From Herbaspirillum sp. LeCh32-8 (lineage in GTDB: Bacteria > Pseudomonadota > Gammaproteobacteria > Burkholderiales > Burkholderiaceae_D), in assembly GCF_017814915.1 (NCBI RefSeq), contig NZ_JAGIPZ010000010.1, positions 124,001 to 188,000 of the forward strand: 64,000 nt of DNA, given 5' to 3'. Under the pieces are notes generated by a model. It was not told the DNA's origin. It did not search any database and worked only from the letters and a program-made list of their open reading frames with translations. This document shows, in pieces, positions 49,861 to 60,000 of the stretch. Each line of letters begins with the position of its first letter. Positions within the stretch are counted from its first letter, which is position 1. The translations under genes and the position numbers were made by a program.

Positions 49861-50340
49861 TCAGCTGTCGCGCTTCTTCGCGCCCTTGCGCTCGTGCCCC
49901 ACTTCGGCGATCGCGTCCTGGAATTCGGTGACGTCCTCGAAGCTCTTGTAGACGGACGCGAAGCGGATGTAGGCGATCTTGTCCAGGCGCTTCAGCTCGC
50001 GCATCACGTACTCGCCGATCTGCCCCGACATCACTTCCCGCGCGCCGCTTTGCAGCAGCTTTTCCTGAATGCTCTGGATCGCCACGTCGATCGCCTCGGC
50101 CGACACCGGGCGCTTGCGCAGCGCCAACATCAGGCTGCCGCGCAGCTTGGCCGGATCGAAATCGGTGCGGCTGCCGTTCTTCTTGACGATCACCGGCATG
50201 GTCAACTCGATGCGCTCATAGGTCGTGAAGCGCTTGTCGCAGCTGTCGCAACGGCGGCGACGGCGGATCGAGCTGCCGTCTTCGGACACGCGCGTGTCCA
50301 GCACCGGGGTTTCTTCGTGGTTGCAGAATGGGCACTTCAT
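49861..50340 (-). CDS. nrdR: NrdR, ribonucleotide reductase repressor
   Basis: Protein of 159 aa. The N-terminal zinc ribbon is [41 protein letters not shown] (CxxC...CxxC). The ATP-cone ([32 protein letters not shown]) senses ATP/dATP. It represses ribonucleotide reductase operons. It is transcribed leftward behind glyA, as often in betaproteobacteria, with a 222-nt gap. Confidence 0.97.
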   Translation of the reverse strand: MKCPFCNHEETPVLDTRVSEDGSSIRRRRRCDSCDKRFTTYERIELTMPVIVKKNGSRTDFDPAKLRGSLMLALRKRPVSAEAIDVAIQSIQEKLLQSGAREVMSGQIGEYVMRELKRLDKIAYIRFASVYKSFEDVTEFQDAIAEVGHERKGAKKRDS

Positions 50341-50432
50341 GGCGGCAAAGGTCGTTGGTCGTTACGAAATACGGACGATGGAAAATCCTGCTTCAGCGAC
50401 AGCGCAAATACTGCTGCCGCGCCCTGCTGAGC

Positions 50433-50553
50433 TGCTTGCTGATACTGCTTGCTGATACTGCCGATACGCGACGGCGCCCGTCTCGGGGCGCCGTCGCTTG
50501 CTGCATGCTTGCTGCTTCTCTCACAACGGTGCCGGCCCAGATTCTGCCGGCAC
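50433..50553. repeat. Tandem 13-mer and two hairpins between glyA and nrdR
   Basis: TGCTTGCTGATAC occurs twice in tandem (50433-50445, 50446-50458). Two perfect stems follow: GACGGCGCC/GGCGCCGTC (50470-50495), and GTGCCGGC/GCCGGCAC (50529-50553) right after the glyA stop. Neither is followed by a clear T-run on the minus strand, so partial read-through into nrdR is plausible. Confidence 0.6.
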
Positions 50554-50562
50554 CTCAGGCCA

Positions 50563-51807
<1,245 letters not shown>

Positions 51808-51891
51808 GGTTTTCTCCAAATTGATGAGGTGCGGCCGAAGCGGGCGATGGCAAAGCAATCGCATCGACTTCAAAAAATCGAATGAGGGCCG

Positions 51892-51945
51892 AAAAAGAAT
51901 GGGGGAATTGCAGGCAGCCTCAGTCGTACTTTCCATTCGGCTGCC
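51892..51945 (-). terminator. Riboswitch expression platform (candidate attenuator) upstream of glyA
   Basis: On the minus strand GGCAGCC, which overlaps the aptamer end (51945-51939), can pair with GGCTGCC (51919-51913). CGAATGG (about 51938-51932) can pair with CCATTC (51903-51898), directly followed by TTTTT (51896-51892). These form a termination structure that competes with the aptamer 3' end. Confidence 0.6.
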
Positions 51946-52033
51946 CAGGCGCACGGCTGATGAAATCTCACGCTTCCCGATGGATCCCCATCTTGGCCGG
52001 ATGAAATCCGGCGTTTCGCCAGTCACGTGAGAC
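51941..52033 (-). ncRNA. ZTP (pfl) riboswitch aptamer
   Basis: The minus strand carries the two diagnostic ZTP aptamer elements: CACGTGACTGGCGAA on the 5' side and GCGCCTGGGC at the 3' end. P1 pairs TCTCACG (52032-52026) perfectly with CGTGAGA (51972-51966). A P2-like GCCGG/CCGGC hairpin and a second stem lie between, then CGGGAAGCG before the P1 return. ZTP riboswitches sense the purine intermediate ZMP/ZTP and commonly control glyA and other one-carbon genes. Confidence 0.85.
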
Positions 52034-52251
52034 GAAATGGTGAGCGCATTGTATTGAAACGGGGCGATTTCAGCAAGACGCTTCGCCTGCGCGCAACACG
52101 CCAGAATCGCAGAGACAAAGCGAGCCCGTCTTCGCAAAAAGCGGCTTTGGGCTACAATTTCGTTTTATTTCCGGGAAGACAAGCACAACGCGGCCAACCG
52201 CCCGTTTCGCGCCGCTTCCCGCCCCTCGCCACACAACTGGAGATACAGCAA

Positions 52252-53004
52252 ATGGTCGTTTTGATTACGGGAGCAACCGCAGGCTTCGGCGCCGCCATGG
52301 CGCGCAAATTCGCCAAGAACGGCCATAAGGTCATCGCCGCCGGCCGCCGCAAGGAGCGCCTGGACGAGCTGGTCAACGAGCTGGGCGCCGGCAGCGTGTT
52401 GCCGCTGGTGCTGGACGTGACCAGCAAGCAATCGATCGAAACCGGCCTGGCCAGCCTGTCGGGCGAGTGGAAGGACATCGACGTGCTGGTCAACAATGCC
52501 GGCCTGGCGCTGGGCCTGGGCCCGGCCCACGAAGTGGCGCTGTCGGACTGGGAAACCATGATCGACACCAACGTCAAGGGCTTGGTCACCATCACCCACG
52601 CCCTGCTGCCTGCCATGGTCAAGCGCGGCATCGGCACCATCATCAACCTGGGCTCGGTGGCCGGCGCCTATCCCTACCCGGGCGGCAACGTCTACGGCGC
52701 GACCAAGGCCTTCGTCGACCAGTTCACGCTGAACCTGCGCGCCGACCTGGTGGGCACCGGCGTGCGCGCCACCAATCTGGCGCCCGGCCTGTGCGGCGGC
52801 ACCGAGTTCTCCAACGTGCGCTTCAAGGGCGACGACGCCGCCGCGGCCAAGGTCTACGACGGCACCACCCCGCTGACCGCGGAAGACATCGCAGAGGCCG
52901 CCTTCTGGGTGGCCACCATGCCGGCTCACGTCAACATCAACTACATGGAATTGATGCCGACCTGCCAAGGCTTCAGCCCCTTCAACATCAAGCGCAAACA
53001 GTAA
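52252..53004 (+). CDS. SDR-family NADP-dependent 3-hydroxy acid (YdfG-like) dehydrogenase
   Basis: Short-chain dehydrogenase of 250 aa. It has the cofactor motif TGATAGFGAA, basic residues GRRKERL suggesting NADP preference, NNAGLAL, the catalytic Ser in NLGSVAGAYPYPGG and YGATK. INYMELMPTCQGF at the C-terminus is typical of YdfG-type enzymes that oxidise serine, allo-threonine or 3-hydroxypropionate. The ATG at 52252 has GGAGA upstream; the longer in-frame reading overlaps the glyA leader and is rejected. It is divergent from glyA. Confidence 0.87.
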   Translation: MVVLITGATAGFGAAMARKFAKNGHKVIAAGRRKERLDELVNELGAGSVLPLVLDVTSKQSIETGLASLSGEWKDIDVLVNNAGLALGLGPAHEVALSDWETMIDTNVKGLVTITHALLPAMVKRGIGTIINLGSVAGAYPYPGGNVYGATKAFVDQFTLNLRADLVGTGVRATNLAPGLCGGTEFSNVRFKGDDAAAAKVYDGTTPLTAEDIAEAAFWVATMPAHVNINYMELMPTCQGFSPFNIKRKQ

Positions 53005-53151
53005 CGGATGAGGTAGAATGGCGTTTTTGCAGATGGTGCCACGCCGCCGCAGCAACGCCATTCTCAACGGACTTTCCGAACCGTTTCCCACACAGCAACA
53101 TTTCCCAATTTTTGCCGCCACAAGCGTCGATTTCCCCATAACAAGAAGCAT

Positions 53152-53604
53152 ATGAGTGCCGCCAGTAGTCCGTTCGACTGGAAGATCCGGGTCTATTACG
53201 AAGATACCGACACCGGTGGTGTCGTCTTCTACGCCAACTACCTGAAGTTCTTTGAGCGCGCCCGCACCGAGTGGCTGCGCTCCTTCGGTTTCCAGCAACA
53301 GCATCTCGCCGAGACCACCGGCGCCATCTTCGTGGTCAAGAACACCAGCGTCGATTACATCTCCCCGTCCCGCCTGGACGATGAACTCAGGCTGACCGTC
53401 GTGGTCGAAAAGCTCCGAAACGCTTCCATCGAGTTCGTCCAGGAAGCCTGGCGCCTGCCGTCGGGGAACGGCGGCGCCGGAGATAACCGGGAAGCAACAT
53501 TGCTGGCGCGCGGCCGCATCACCGTAGTCTGCGTCGACGCCGCCAGCTTCCGCCCGCAACCGATTCCCGCCGAATTGCTTTCGTGCATCAAGGCCGCATC
53601 ATGA
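53152..53604 (+). CDS. ybgC: YbgC, acyl-CoA thioesterase
   Basis: Hotdog-fold thioesterase of 150 aa. The signature is VYYEDTDTGGVVFYANYLKFFERARTEWL, with the catalytic Asp in EDTDTGG. It is the usual first gene of the tol-pal cluster and may act on phospholipid-linked acyl groups. An insertion of about 12 residues (LPSGNGGAGDNRE) lengthens the second half relative to E. coli YbgC (134 aa). A gap of 199 nt precedes tolQ, so tolQ may have its own promoter. Confidence 0.93.
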   Translation: MSAASSPFDWKIRVYYEDTDTGGVVFYANYLKFFERARTEWLRSFGFQQQHLAETTGAIFVVKNTSVDYISPSRLDDELRLTVVVEKLRNASIEFVQEAWRLPSGNGGAGDNREATLLARGRITVVCVDAASFRPQPIPAELLSCIKAAS

Positions 53605-53803
53605 TGCTCCCGGCAGGATCCCCCATGGCCGTACCGACCATTCCGAACACCTGCAACGCTTTCTTGACAGTTGGCGGTGTCGGAGCCGGAAACCTTGCTT
53701 TTACAATTGCAGTCTGCCGAGTCGTGGCCTCGTGACCCGATTCGCCGACATTTAAACGCCGACCATCAATTCATTCGCAGCACTTTCGCCGCCACAACTC
53801 CCC

Positions 53804-54508
53804 ATGAACGTCACACAAGACCTGTCCTTCATTTCGCTGATCGCCAACGCGTCCGTCCTGGTGCAACTGGTGATGCTGCTGCTGCTGTCGGCATCGATCA
53901 TCAGCTGGACCTACATCTTCCGCAAGATGTTCACCATCCGCTCGGCGCGCGTGCAGACCGAAGAGTTCGAGCGCGTGTTCTGGTCCGGCGGCAACCTGTC
54001 GGCCCTCTATCAGGACGCCCTGTCCAACCGTCGCAAGGCAGGCAGCGGCGGCGGCGCGCTGGAGCGCATCTTCCAGGCCGGCATGGGTGAATTCAACAAG
54101 GCCAAGGCTTCGGTCGCCGCGCGCGGCGGCGCAGCCGACAACGGCGCCCTGCTGGACGGCGCACGCCGCGCCATGCGCGCCGCCTATCAGCGCGAGATGG
54201 ATGCGCTGGAATCGCACCTGGCCTTCCTGGCCTCGGTCGGTTCGGTCTCCCCTTACGTCGGCCTGTTCGGCACCGTGTGGGGCATCATGAACGCCTTCCG
54301 CGGCCTGGCCAACGTGCAGCAGGCCACGCTGGCGGCCGTCGCCCCCGGCATCGCCGAAGCGCTGATCGCCACCGCCATCGGCCTGTTCGCCGCGATCCCC
54401 GCGGTCGTGGCCTACAACCGCTACTCGCACGACATCGACCGTCTGGCGATCCGCTTCGAGAGCTTTATCGAAGAGTTCTCCAACATCTTGCAACGTCAGG
54501 CACGCTAA
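53804..54508 (+). CDS. tolQ: TolQ
   Basis: Inner-membrane proton-channel subunit of 234 aa, in the MotA/ExbB/TolQ family. TM1 is at about 15-38. Two more TMs lie in the C-terminal half, within the conserved SPYVGLFGTVWGIMNAFRGL and APGIAEALIATAIGLFAAIPAVVAYN. With TolR it powers TolA. The stop overlaps the tolR start (TAATG). Confidence 0.96.
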   Translation: MNVTQDLSFISLIANASVLVQLVMLLLLSASIISWTYIFRKMFTIRSARVQTEEFERVFWSGGNLSALYQDALSNRRKAGSGGGALERIFQAGMGEFNKAKASVAARGGAADNGALLDGARRAMRAAYQREMDALESHLAFLASVGSVSPYVGLFGTVWGIMNAFRGLANVQQATLAAVAPGIAEALIATAIGLFAAIPAVVAYNRYSHDIDRLAIRFESFIEEFSNILQRQAR

Positions 54509-54942
54509 TGGCCGGCTCATCGATGCGCGGGGGGCGTCCCCGCAAGTTCAAGTCCGAGATCAACGTCGTGCCGTACATCGACGTGATGCTGGTGCTGCTG
54601 ATCATCTTCATGGTCGCCACCCCCATCACCAACCCGAGCGTGATCAACCTGCCGACCGCCGGCAAGTCGACCGCGCCGCCGTCCGACTACATCGAGATCG
54701 CGCTCAAGCCCAATACCCAGGCCACCATTCGGATCAACGGCCCCAAGAGCGGCGGCAAGAAGGCCGAGACCGTGACCGGCAAGATCGACCTGTCCGAACG
54801 CCTGCAGCAGCTGCACGCCGACAATCCGGACCTGGCCGTGATGATCTCGGCCGACAAGGACATCAAGTACGACGAAGTGGTGCAAGTGATTTCGGAAGCC
54901 AAGAAACAGGGGATCGCGCGCGTCGGCCTGGCCACCAAGTGA
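54508..54942 (+). CDS. tolR: TolR
   Basis: Protein of 144 aa. A short cytoplasmic N-terminus (RGGRPRKFKSEINVVPYIDV) leads into one TM with the proton-conducting Asp (VVPYIDVMLVLLIIFMVATP). A periplasmic domain ending in ISEAKKQGIARVGLAT follows. The ATG at 54508 overlaps the tolQ stop by one base, giving translational coupling. Confidence 0.95.
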   Translation: MAGSSMRGGRPRKFKSEINVVPYIDVMLVLLIIFMVATPITNPSVINLPTAGKSTAPPSDYIEIALKPNTQATIRINGPKSGGKKAETVTGKIDLSERLQQLHADNPDLAVMISADKDIKYDEVVQVISEAKKQGIARVGLATK

Positions 54943-54943
54943 T

Positions 54944-55918
54944 ATGAGCGAGAATTCTCCCTACAACATTCCCAAGCCTCCCGGCCGCTGGCGCGCCATC
55001 GCGCTGGCGCTGGTGATGCACGTGGCGCTGTTCCTGTTCTTCTGGGTCGGCATCCGCTGGCAGAACGAGACGCCGCTGACGGTCGAGGCTGAGATCTGGG
55101 ATCCGCAATACAAGGAAGCCGCGCCCCTGCCCACGCCGCCGGAGCCGCAACCCCAACCTCAGCCCGAGCCACCCAAGCCGGAGCCGGTTCCCGAGCCGGA
55201 ACCCAAACCCCAGCCGCCCAAGGTGATCGACGAGCCCAAGGTCGAGAAGCCCGATATCGCCCTGGAAAAGGAAAAGAAACGCAAAGAAGAGCAAGCCAAG
55301 GCTGAGCAGCTGAAGGCGGACAAGCTCAAGGCCGAGAAGGAAAAGGCCGAACGCGAGAAGAAGGAACAGGCGGAAAAGGAAAAGCAGGAACGCGAGAAGA
55401 AAGAAAAGCTCGAAGCCGACAAGCAGAAGAAACTGAAAGAAGAGAAGCAGAAGGAAGACGAGGCCAAGAAGAAGGCTGATGCCGAGAAGCAAGCCGCTGA
55501 CAAGAAGAAGCAGCAGCAGGCTGCAGCCGACGCCAAGGCCGCCGAGGCGCGTCGCCAGGAAGACCTGAAGCGCATGATGGGCCAGGCCACCAGCAGCACC
55601 GGCGGCAACGGCACTGCAGAGAAGTCGCAGGGCCCGAAGGGCAGCCCGGATTACGCCAACAAACTGCGCGCCAAGATCCGCTCCAACACGATCTTTGACG
55701 TGCCGGGCGACCTCAGTGGAAACCCTGCCGTGGAGTACACTGTCGAACTGTTCCCGGACGGGACGGTGCGCAGCGTGCGCAACAACAAAGCGTCCGGCGT
55801 GCCGGGCTTTGACGACGCGGTGCGCCAGGCGATCATGAAGTCGCAGCCGTACCCGGCGGACAAGGATGGCAAGGTGCCCTCCAGCTTTACCTTCACCCAT
55901 AAACCGAAAGATCAGTAA
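54944..55918 (+). CDS. tolA: TolA
   Basis: Protein of 324 aa. The N-terminal TM (ALALVMHVALFLFFWVGI) is followed by a Pro/Glu-rich stretch (about 55-95) and a long Lys/Glu/Ala coiled coil (about 100-215). The C-terminal globular domain (NKLRAKIRSNTIFDVPGDLSGNPAVEYTVELFPDGTV) resembles TonB-type energy transducers. It spans the periplasm to contact TolB and Pal. It begins 1 nt after the tolR stop. Confidence 0.95.
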   Translation: MSENSPYNIPKPPGRWRAIALALVMHVALFLFFWVGIRWQNETPLTVEAEIWDPQYKEAAPLPTPPEPQPQPQPEPPKPEPVPEPEPKPQPPKVIDEPKVEKPDIALEKEKKRKEEQAKAEQLKADKLKAEKEKAEREKKEQAEKEKQEREKKEKLEADKQKKLKEEKQKEDEAKKKADAEKQAADKKKQQQAAADAKAAEARRQEDLKRMMGQATSSTGGNGTAEKSQGPKGSPDYANKLRAKIRSNTIFDVPGDLSGNPAVEYTVELFPDGTVRSVRNNKASGVPGFDDAVRQAIMKSQPYPADKDGKVPSSFTFTHKPKDQ

Positions 55919-55921
55919 ACG

Positions 55922-57208
55922 ATGATTAAGACCCGTTACCTGACCAGCATTGCAAGCGCGGCCGTCGCGGTCGCCGGCCTGTCCTTCGCCCCTGCCTCGC
56001 AGGCGCAGATCCGCTTTGAGATCACCGGCGTGGGCGCGACCCAGATCCCGATCGCCATCGCCGCCTTCCCCGGCGAAGAAAGCGCCCCCCAGCAGATCAC
56101 CGCCGTGGTCAAGGCCGACCTGGCCCGTAGCGGCGTATTCAAGCTCATCGACAACAGCGACGCGCTGTCGGACTCCTCCACCGTCAACTACGCCGACTGG
56201 CAAAAGCGCGGCGCCAACGCGCTCGCCGTGGGCAGCGTGCAGCGCCTGGCCGACGGTCGCTTCGACGTACGCTATCGCCTGTTCGACACGGTGCAATCGA
56301 GCCAGCTCTCGGCGCTGTCCTTCGGCAGCCAGCAGCAATTGCTGCGCCTGACCGCGCACAAGATCGCCGACGACATCTACCAGAAGCTGACCGGCATCCC
56401 CGGCATTTTCTCGACCCGTATTTCCTACGTGACCAAGTCCGGCAGCGAGTACCGCCTGGAAGTCGCTGACGCCGACGGCGAAGGCACCCAGGTCGCGCTG
56501 CGCTCCAACGAGCCCATCATCTCGCCGGCCTGGTCGCCCGACGGCACCAAGGTCGCCTACGTCTCGTTCGAGATGAAGAAGCCGGTGGTCTATATCCAGA
56601 ACCTGGTCACCCGCCAGCGCTCGGTGGTGGCCAACTTCAAGGGCAGCAATTCGGCCCCGGCCTGGTCGCCTGACGGTTCGCGCCTGGCCGTGGCCCTGAC
56701 CCGCGACGGCCTGACCCAGGTCTACGTGATCAACGCCGACGGCTCCGGCCTGCGCCGCCTCACCAACACTGCGGGCATCGACACCGAGCCGCAGTTCTCG
56801 CCCGACGGCGGCAGCATCTACTTCACCAGCGACCGCAGCGGCGGCCCGCAGGTGTACAAAGTCGGCGTGGACGGCGGCAGCGCCCAGCGCGTCACCTTCA
56901 ACGGCAGCTACAACATCAGCCCGCGCGTCTCGCCCGACGGCAAGACGCTGGCCTTTATCTCGCGTCGCGACGGCATGTTCCAACTGTACGCGCTGGACCT
57001 GACCAACGGTCAGGAGCAGCGTTTGTCGGACGGCAGCCGCGACCAATCGCCCAGTTTTGCCCCCAACGGCAAATACATCATGTACGCGACGGAATCTGGT
57101 CGTCGCGGATCCCTGGCCGTCGTCTCCGTTGACGGCCGTGTTAAGCAGCGTCTGACAACGCAGGCCGGTGATATCAGGGAACCGACCTGGGGTCCGTTCA
57201 TGAAATAA
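55922..57208 (+). CDS. tolB: TolB, periplasmic beta-propeller
   Basis: Protein of 428 aa. Its signal peptide ends around ASQAQ. An N-terminal domain (about 28-160) precedes a six-bladed propeller with repeated SPAWSPDGTKVAY, APAWSPDGSRLAV, EPQFSPDGGSIYF and SPRVSPDGKTLAF blocks. It binds Pal and the C-terminus of TolA. It starts 3 nt after the tolA stop. Confidence 0.97.
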   Translation: MIKTRYLTSIASAAVAVAGLSFAPASQAQIRFEITGVGATQIPIAIAAFPGEESAPQQITAVVKADLARSGVFKLIDNSDALSDSSTVNYADWQKRGANALAVGSVQRLADGRFDVRYRLFDTVQSSQLSALSFGSQQQLLRLTAHKIADDIYQKLTGIPGIFSTRISYVTKSGSEYRLEVADADGEGTQVALRSNEPIISPAWSPDGTKVAYVSFEMKKPVVYIQNLVTRQRSVVANFKGSNSAPAWSPDGSRLAVALTRDGLTQVYVINADGSGLRRLTNTAGIDTEPQFSPDGGSIYFTSDRSGGPQVYKVGVDGGSAQRVTFNGSYNISPRVSPDGKTLAFISRRDGMFQLYALDLTNGQEQRLSDGSRDQSPSFAPNGKYIMYATESGRRGSLAVVSVDGRVKQRLTTQAGDIREPTWGPFMK

Positions 57209-57252
57209 AGAAATCTAACATTCACATTCATCACGACAAGGAGAAATCCAAA

Positions 57253-57774
57253 ATGCGCACTATCAGCACCTTCGCCCTCATCGTCTCCAGCGCTGTTCTG
57301 CTGGCCGCCTGCTCGTCCACCAAGCTGGACGACAAGAACGCACCGGTTGAAAACCGTGCAGGTTCCGGCGCCGGCGCCGACACCCGCGCTGTTGGCACCG
57401 TCAACGCCGGCTCGACCGACCCGCTGAACGACCCGCAAGGCGTTCTGGCCAAGCGTAGCGTGTACTTCGACTACGACAGCTTCGCCGTCAAGGGCGAGTA
57501 CCGCGCCGTGGTTGAGAACCACGCCAAGTACCTGGTGGCCCACAAGGATCGCAAGGTCATCATCCAAGGCAACACCGATGATCGCGGCGGCGCCGAGTAC
57601 AACCTGGCCCTGGGTCAGAAGCGCGCAGAAGCCGTCCGCAAGGCACTGGTCCTGCTGGGCGTGTCGGAATCGCAAGTTGAAGCCGTGTCCTTCGGCAAGG
57701 AAAAGCCGAAGGCCCTGGGCCAGGACGAGTCTTCCTACGCTGAAAACCGTCGCGCCGACATCGCTTATCAGTGA
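57253..57774 (+). CDS. pal: Pal, peptidoglycan-associated lipoprotein
   Basis: Outer-membrane lipoprotein of 173 aa. The lipobox LAAC gives lipidation at Cys20. A disordered linker is followed by an OmpA-like domain (SVYFDYDSFAVKGEYRAVVENHAKYL ... GNTDDRGGAEYNLALGQKRAEAV) that binds diaminopimelate in peptidoglycan. AAGGAG lies 10 nt before the ATG. Confidence 0.97.
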   Translation: MRTISTFALIVSSAVLLAACSSTKLDDKNAPVENRAGSGAGADTRAVGTVNAGSTDPLNDPQGVLAKRSVYFDYDSFAVKGEYRAVVENHAKYLVAHKDRKVIIQGNTDDRGGAEYNLALGQKRAEAVRKALVLLGVSESQVEAVSFGKEKPKALGQDESSYAENRRADIAYQ

Positions 57775-57779
57775 TAGCC

Positions 57780-58535
57780 ATGCATACCGCTTTCAAACTG
57801 AAATCGGTAACCGTGGCGGCCTTGCTGGCCGCCACGGCTTATTTACCGCTCTCCGCCCACGCCGGCCTGTTTGACGACGACGAAGCGCGCAAGGCGATCA
57901 TGGACATCCGCTCCAAGATCGAAGCGCTGCAACGCGATGTCGCCAACAAAGCCGACAAGAACAGCGTGCTCACACTTTCCGATCGCAACGACAACCTGCA
58001 ATCGCAGATCCAGGCCCTGCGCGGCCAGATCGAAGTGCTGACCAACGAAATCACCAATGCCCAGCAGCGGCAAAAAGATTTTTACGTCGACCTCGACGCG
58101 CGCCTGCGCAAGCTGGAGCCGCAACAAGTCCAGGTCGACGGCCAGACGGTCGCCGTCGGCATTCCCGAACAGCAGGCCTATGACGCCGCGCTGTCCCAGT
58201 TCAAGGGCGGCGACTACAAGGGTGCGGCCAATGCCTTCGGCGACTTCATCAAGCGTTACCCGCAATCGGGGTACGCGGCCTCCGCACAATATTGGCAAGG
58301 CAACTCCCTGTACGCCCAGCGCGACTACAAGGGCGCCATCGCGGCCCAGCAGAACGTCGTGAAGAACTACCCGGACAATCCCAAGGTAGCCGACGCCATG
58401 CTCAACATCGCCAGCTCGCAAGCCGAACTGAAGGACAAGGCCGCCGCCAAAAAGACGCTGGAACAACTGATCGCCAAGTTCCCCGGCACCCCGGCGGCGC
58501 AGACCGGCAAGGATCGTTTGTCCTCATTGAAATAA
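57780..58535 (+). CDS. cpoB: CpoB (YbgF), cell division coordinator
   Basis: Periplasmic protein of 251 aa. The signal peptide is MHTAFKLKSVTVAALLAATA followed by YLPLSAHA. An N-terminal coiled coil (about 35-105) mediates trimerisation, and C-terminal TPR repeats (AYDAALSQFKGGDYKGAANAFGDFIKRYPQS onwards) follow. CpoB links PBP1b activity with Tol-Pal constriction. The ATG at 57780 is chosen; a GTG at 57771 overlaps the pal stop and is possible. Confidence 0.92.
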   Translation: MHTAFKLKSVTVAALLAATAYLPLSAHAGLFDDDEARKAIMDIRSKIEALQRDVANKADKNSVLTLSDRNDNLQSQIQALRGQIEVLTNEITNAQQRQKDFYVDLDARLRKLEPQQVQVDGQTVAVGIPEQQAYDAALSQFKGGDYKGAANAFGDFIKRYPQSGYAASAQYWQGNSLYAQRDYKGAIAAQQNVVKNYPDNPKVADAMLNIASSQAELKDKAAAKKTLEQLIAKFPGTPAAQTGKDRLSSLK

Positions 58536-58585
58536 GCAGTCCCGGGACGCAAGCGCGGCAGTTGTATAGTCTTTTACATTAGCGT

Positions 58586-58615
58586 TTGACAGTCCCGATG
58601 AAGTTTGCCTATAAT
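58586..58615 (+). promoter_or_regulatory. tRNA-Lys promoter
   Basis: Consensus TTGACA (58586-58591) and TATAAT (58610-58615) with an 18-bp spacer, 11 nt before the tRNA. Confidence 0.85.
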
Positions 58616-58626
58616 GGCGGTCTTTC

Positions 58627-58702
58627 GGGTCGTTAGCTCAGTTGGTAGAGCAGCGGACTTTTAATCCGTTGGTCGCAGGTTCGAGTCCCGCACGGCCTAC
58701 CA
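58627..58702 (+). tRNA. tRNA-Lys (anticodon TTT)
   Basis: Full 76-nt cloverleaf: the acceptor stem GGGTCGT pairs with ACGGCCT (with G-T wobbles), followed by A-D loop GCTCAGTTGGTAGAGC. The anticodon loop CTTTTAA gives TTT, the T arm has GGTTCGAGTCC, and CCA is encoded. It directly follows the tol-pal operon. Confidence 0.98.
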
Positions 58703-58710
58703 GAAATACG

Positions 58711-58738
58711 AAGGGCTCCAGTTCGCTGGAGCCCTTTT
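58711..58738 (+). terminator. Rho-independent terminator of tRNA-Lys
   Basis: Perfect stem AAGGGCTCCAG/CTGGAGCCCTT with a TTCG tetraloop, followed by TTTTCG. Confidence 0.92.
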
Positions 58739-58894
58739 CGTTTTGGCGCTTCCGCACTTCTGTACTTACGCGCGTTCAAACATTTTCACGTACTCGCGCG
58801 CACTTTCACGCACACTCTTTTTTCAATCTTGCCGGCTCGACGCATACCGCGACGAGTCCAGGATTGTGATTCCTGTCGTCGCCGCGCTACCGCA

Positions 58895-59800
58895 TCACTT
58901 CTTCAGCGGCTGCCCCGGAAATCCCATCTTCACCAGGAACTCCGACACCAGCGGCGCCCACACCTCCATCCCGCTGGAAAACAGCGTATGACCGTTCTTG
59001 GCGAACGGCGGCAGCAGATGATATTCGGCCTGCCCGCCGGCTTTGACGAACGCCTCGTGCCAGGCGCGGCTGTAGGTCGGGCCGAAGTACAGATCGTTCT
59101 CGGTGTAGATCCACAGCATCGGTGTCCTGGTGCTCTTGCCGAAGCCGGCGTACATGTCCTTCATGCGAGCGCCGCTGCACGGAACGGCCGGATGATGCAC
59201 CGGGTCGCCGCCGGATCCGCCGGCGAAATTGATCGCGGCCACCACCCCTTCGGGATTGCGCGCCGCAGCCGCCACCGTCGTATAACCGCCGACCGATTGG
59301 CCCACCAGCAGCACGCGGCTCTTGTCCACGTAAGCCTGCTGCCGGGCGTAGTCCAGCACGGCCAGCGTCTCGGTGCTGGCGGCCAGCGCCATGGGCGCGA
59401 ATTCACGGGCGTTGCACGGGCCGCTTTCCTCGGGGTCGAAGTCGGTCATGTATTGACCGTAGCCGATGCGGGTGGGCTCAAACACCGCGAACCCGCGCTC
59501 GACGAAATAGCGCGCCTGTTTGGTATAGCGAAACCGCGGCGGTTCGTGACGGTTGGTGGGGCTGCGCCCATGATTGAGGATCAGGATCGGAAACGGCCCC
59601 AGGCCATCCGGCTTGAACTGGGTGATGACGACCTTGCCGGTCTCCTGCTTGCCGTACAGGTCCTTGACGGTAACATCGATGGCGCTCACCGATTCGTTAA
59701 TGTCCCGAGCCAGTTCCTGGGCATGCAGATGAACGGAGCAAAAGACCAACAGGCCGCCGGCTGCGACCAGCAGCGGACGGAAACGGAGTGAATGGCGCAT
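58895..59800 (-). CDS. Secreted alpha/beta hydrolase (dienelactone-hydrolase-like)
   Basis: Protein of 301 aa with a signal peptide (LLVAAGGLLVFCSVHLHA). The alpha/beta-hydrolase fold follows: oxyanion region ILILNHGRSP, nucleophile elbow GQSVGG, an acid in YTENDLYFGP and a catalytic His in FAKNGHTLFSS. The substrate is unknown; related proteins are esterases or dienelactone hydrolases. It is monocistronic and divergent from the gene at 60001. Confidence 0.85.
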   Translation of the reverse strand: MRHSLRFRPLLVAAGGLLVFCSVHLHAQELARDINESVSAIDVTVKDLYGKQETGKVVITQFKPDGLGPFPILILNHGRSPTNRHEPPRFRYTKQARYFVERGFAVFEPTRIGYGQYMTDFDPEESGPCNAREFAPMALAASTETLAVLDYARQQAYVDKSRVLLVGQSVGGYTTVAAAARNPEGVVAAINFAGGSGGDPVHHPAVPCSGARMKDMYAGFGKSTRTPMLWIYTENDLYFGPTYSRAWHEAFVKAGGQAEYHLLPPFAKNGHTLFSSGMEVWAPLVSEFLVKMGFPGQPLKK

Positions 59801-60000
59801 GTATTTTTCTCATCGTGGCGGCGAATGCCGGGACCATCACGCTAACGCCGGTGCGCCATTCCGGCAAGCGGATTGGGCCGTCTTGCGCACGCGCATGGCT
59901 GCGTCGCCACATTTCCGGCGCCGGGGCGATCCGATATACTTCGACTTTTCGTCCACAAGTTTCCCGGCTGCGCCCACTAGCAGCCATTGCGCCCTCCACC

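Noticed and set aside
53660-53700. TTGACA-based promoter for tolQ
   Set aside because: TTGACA is present at 53664, but no acceptable -10 follows at 16-18 bp.
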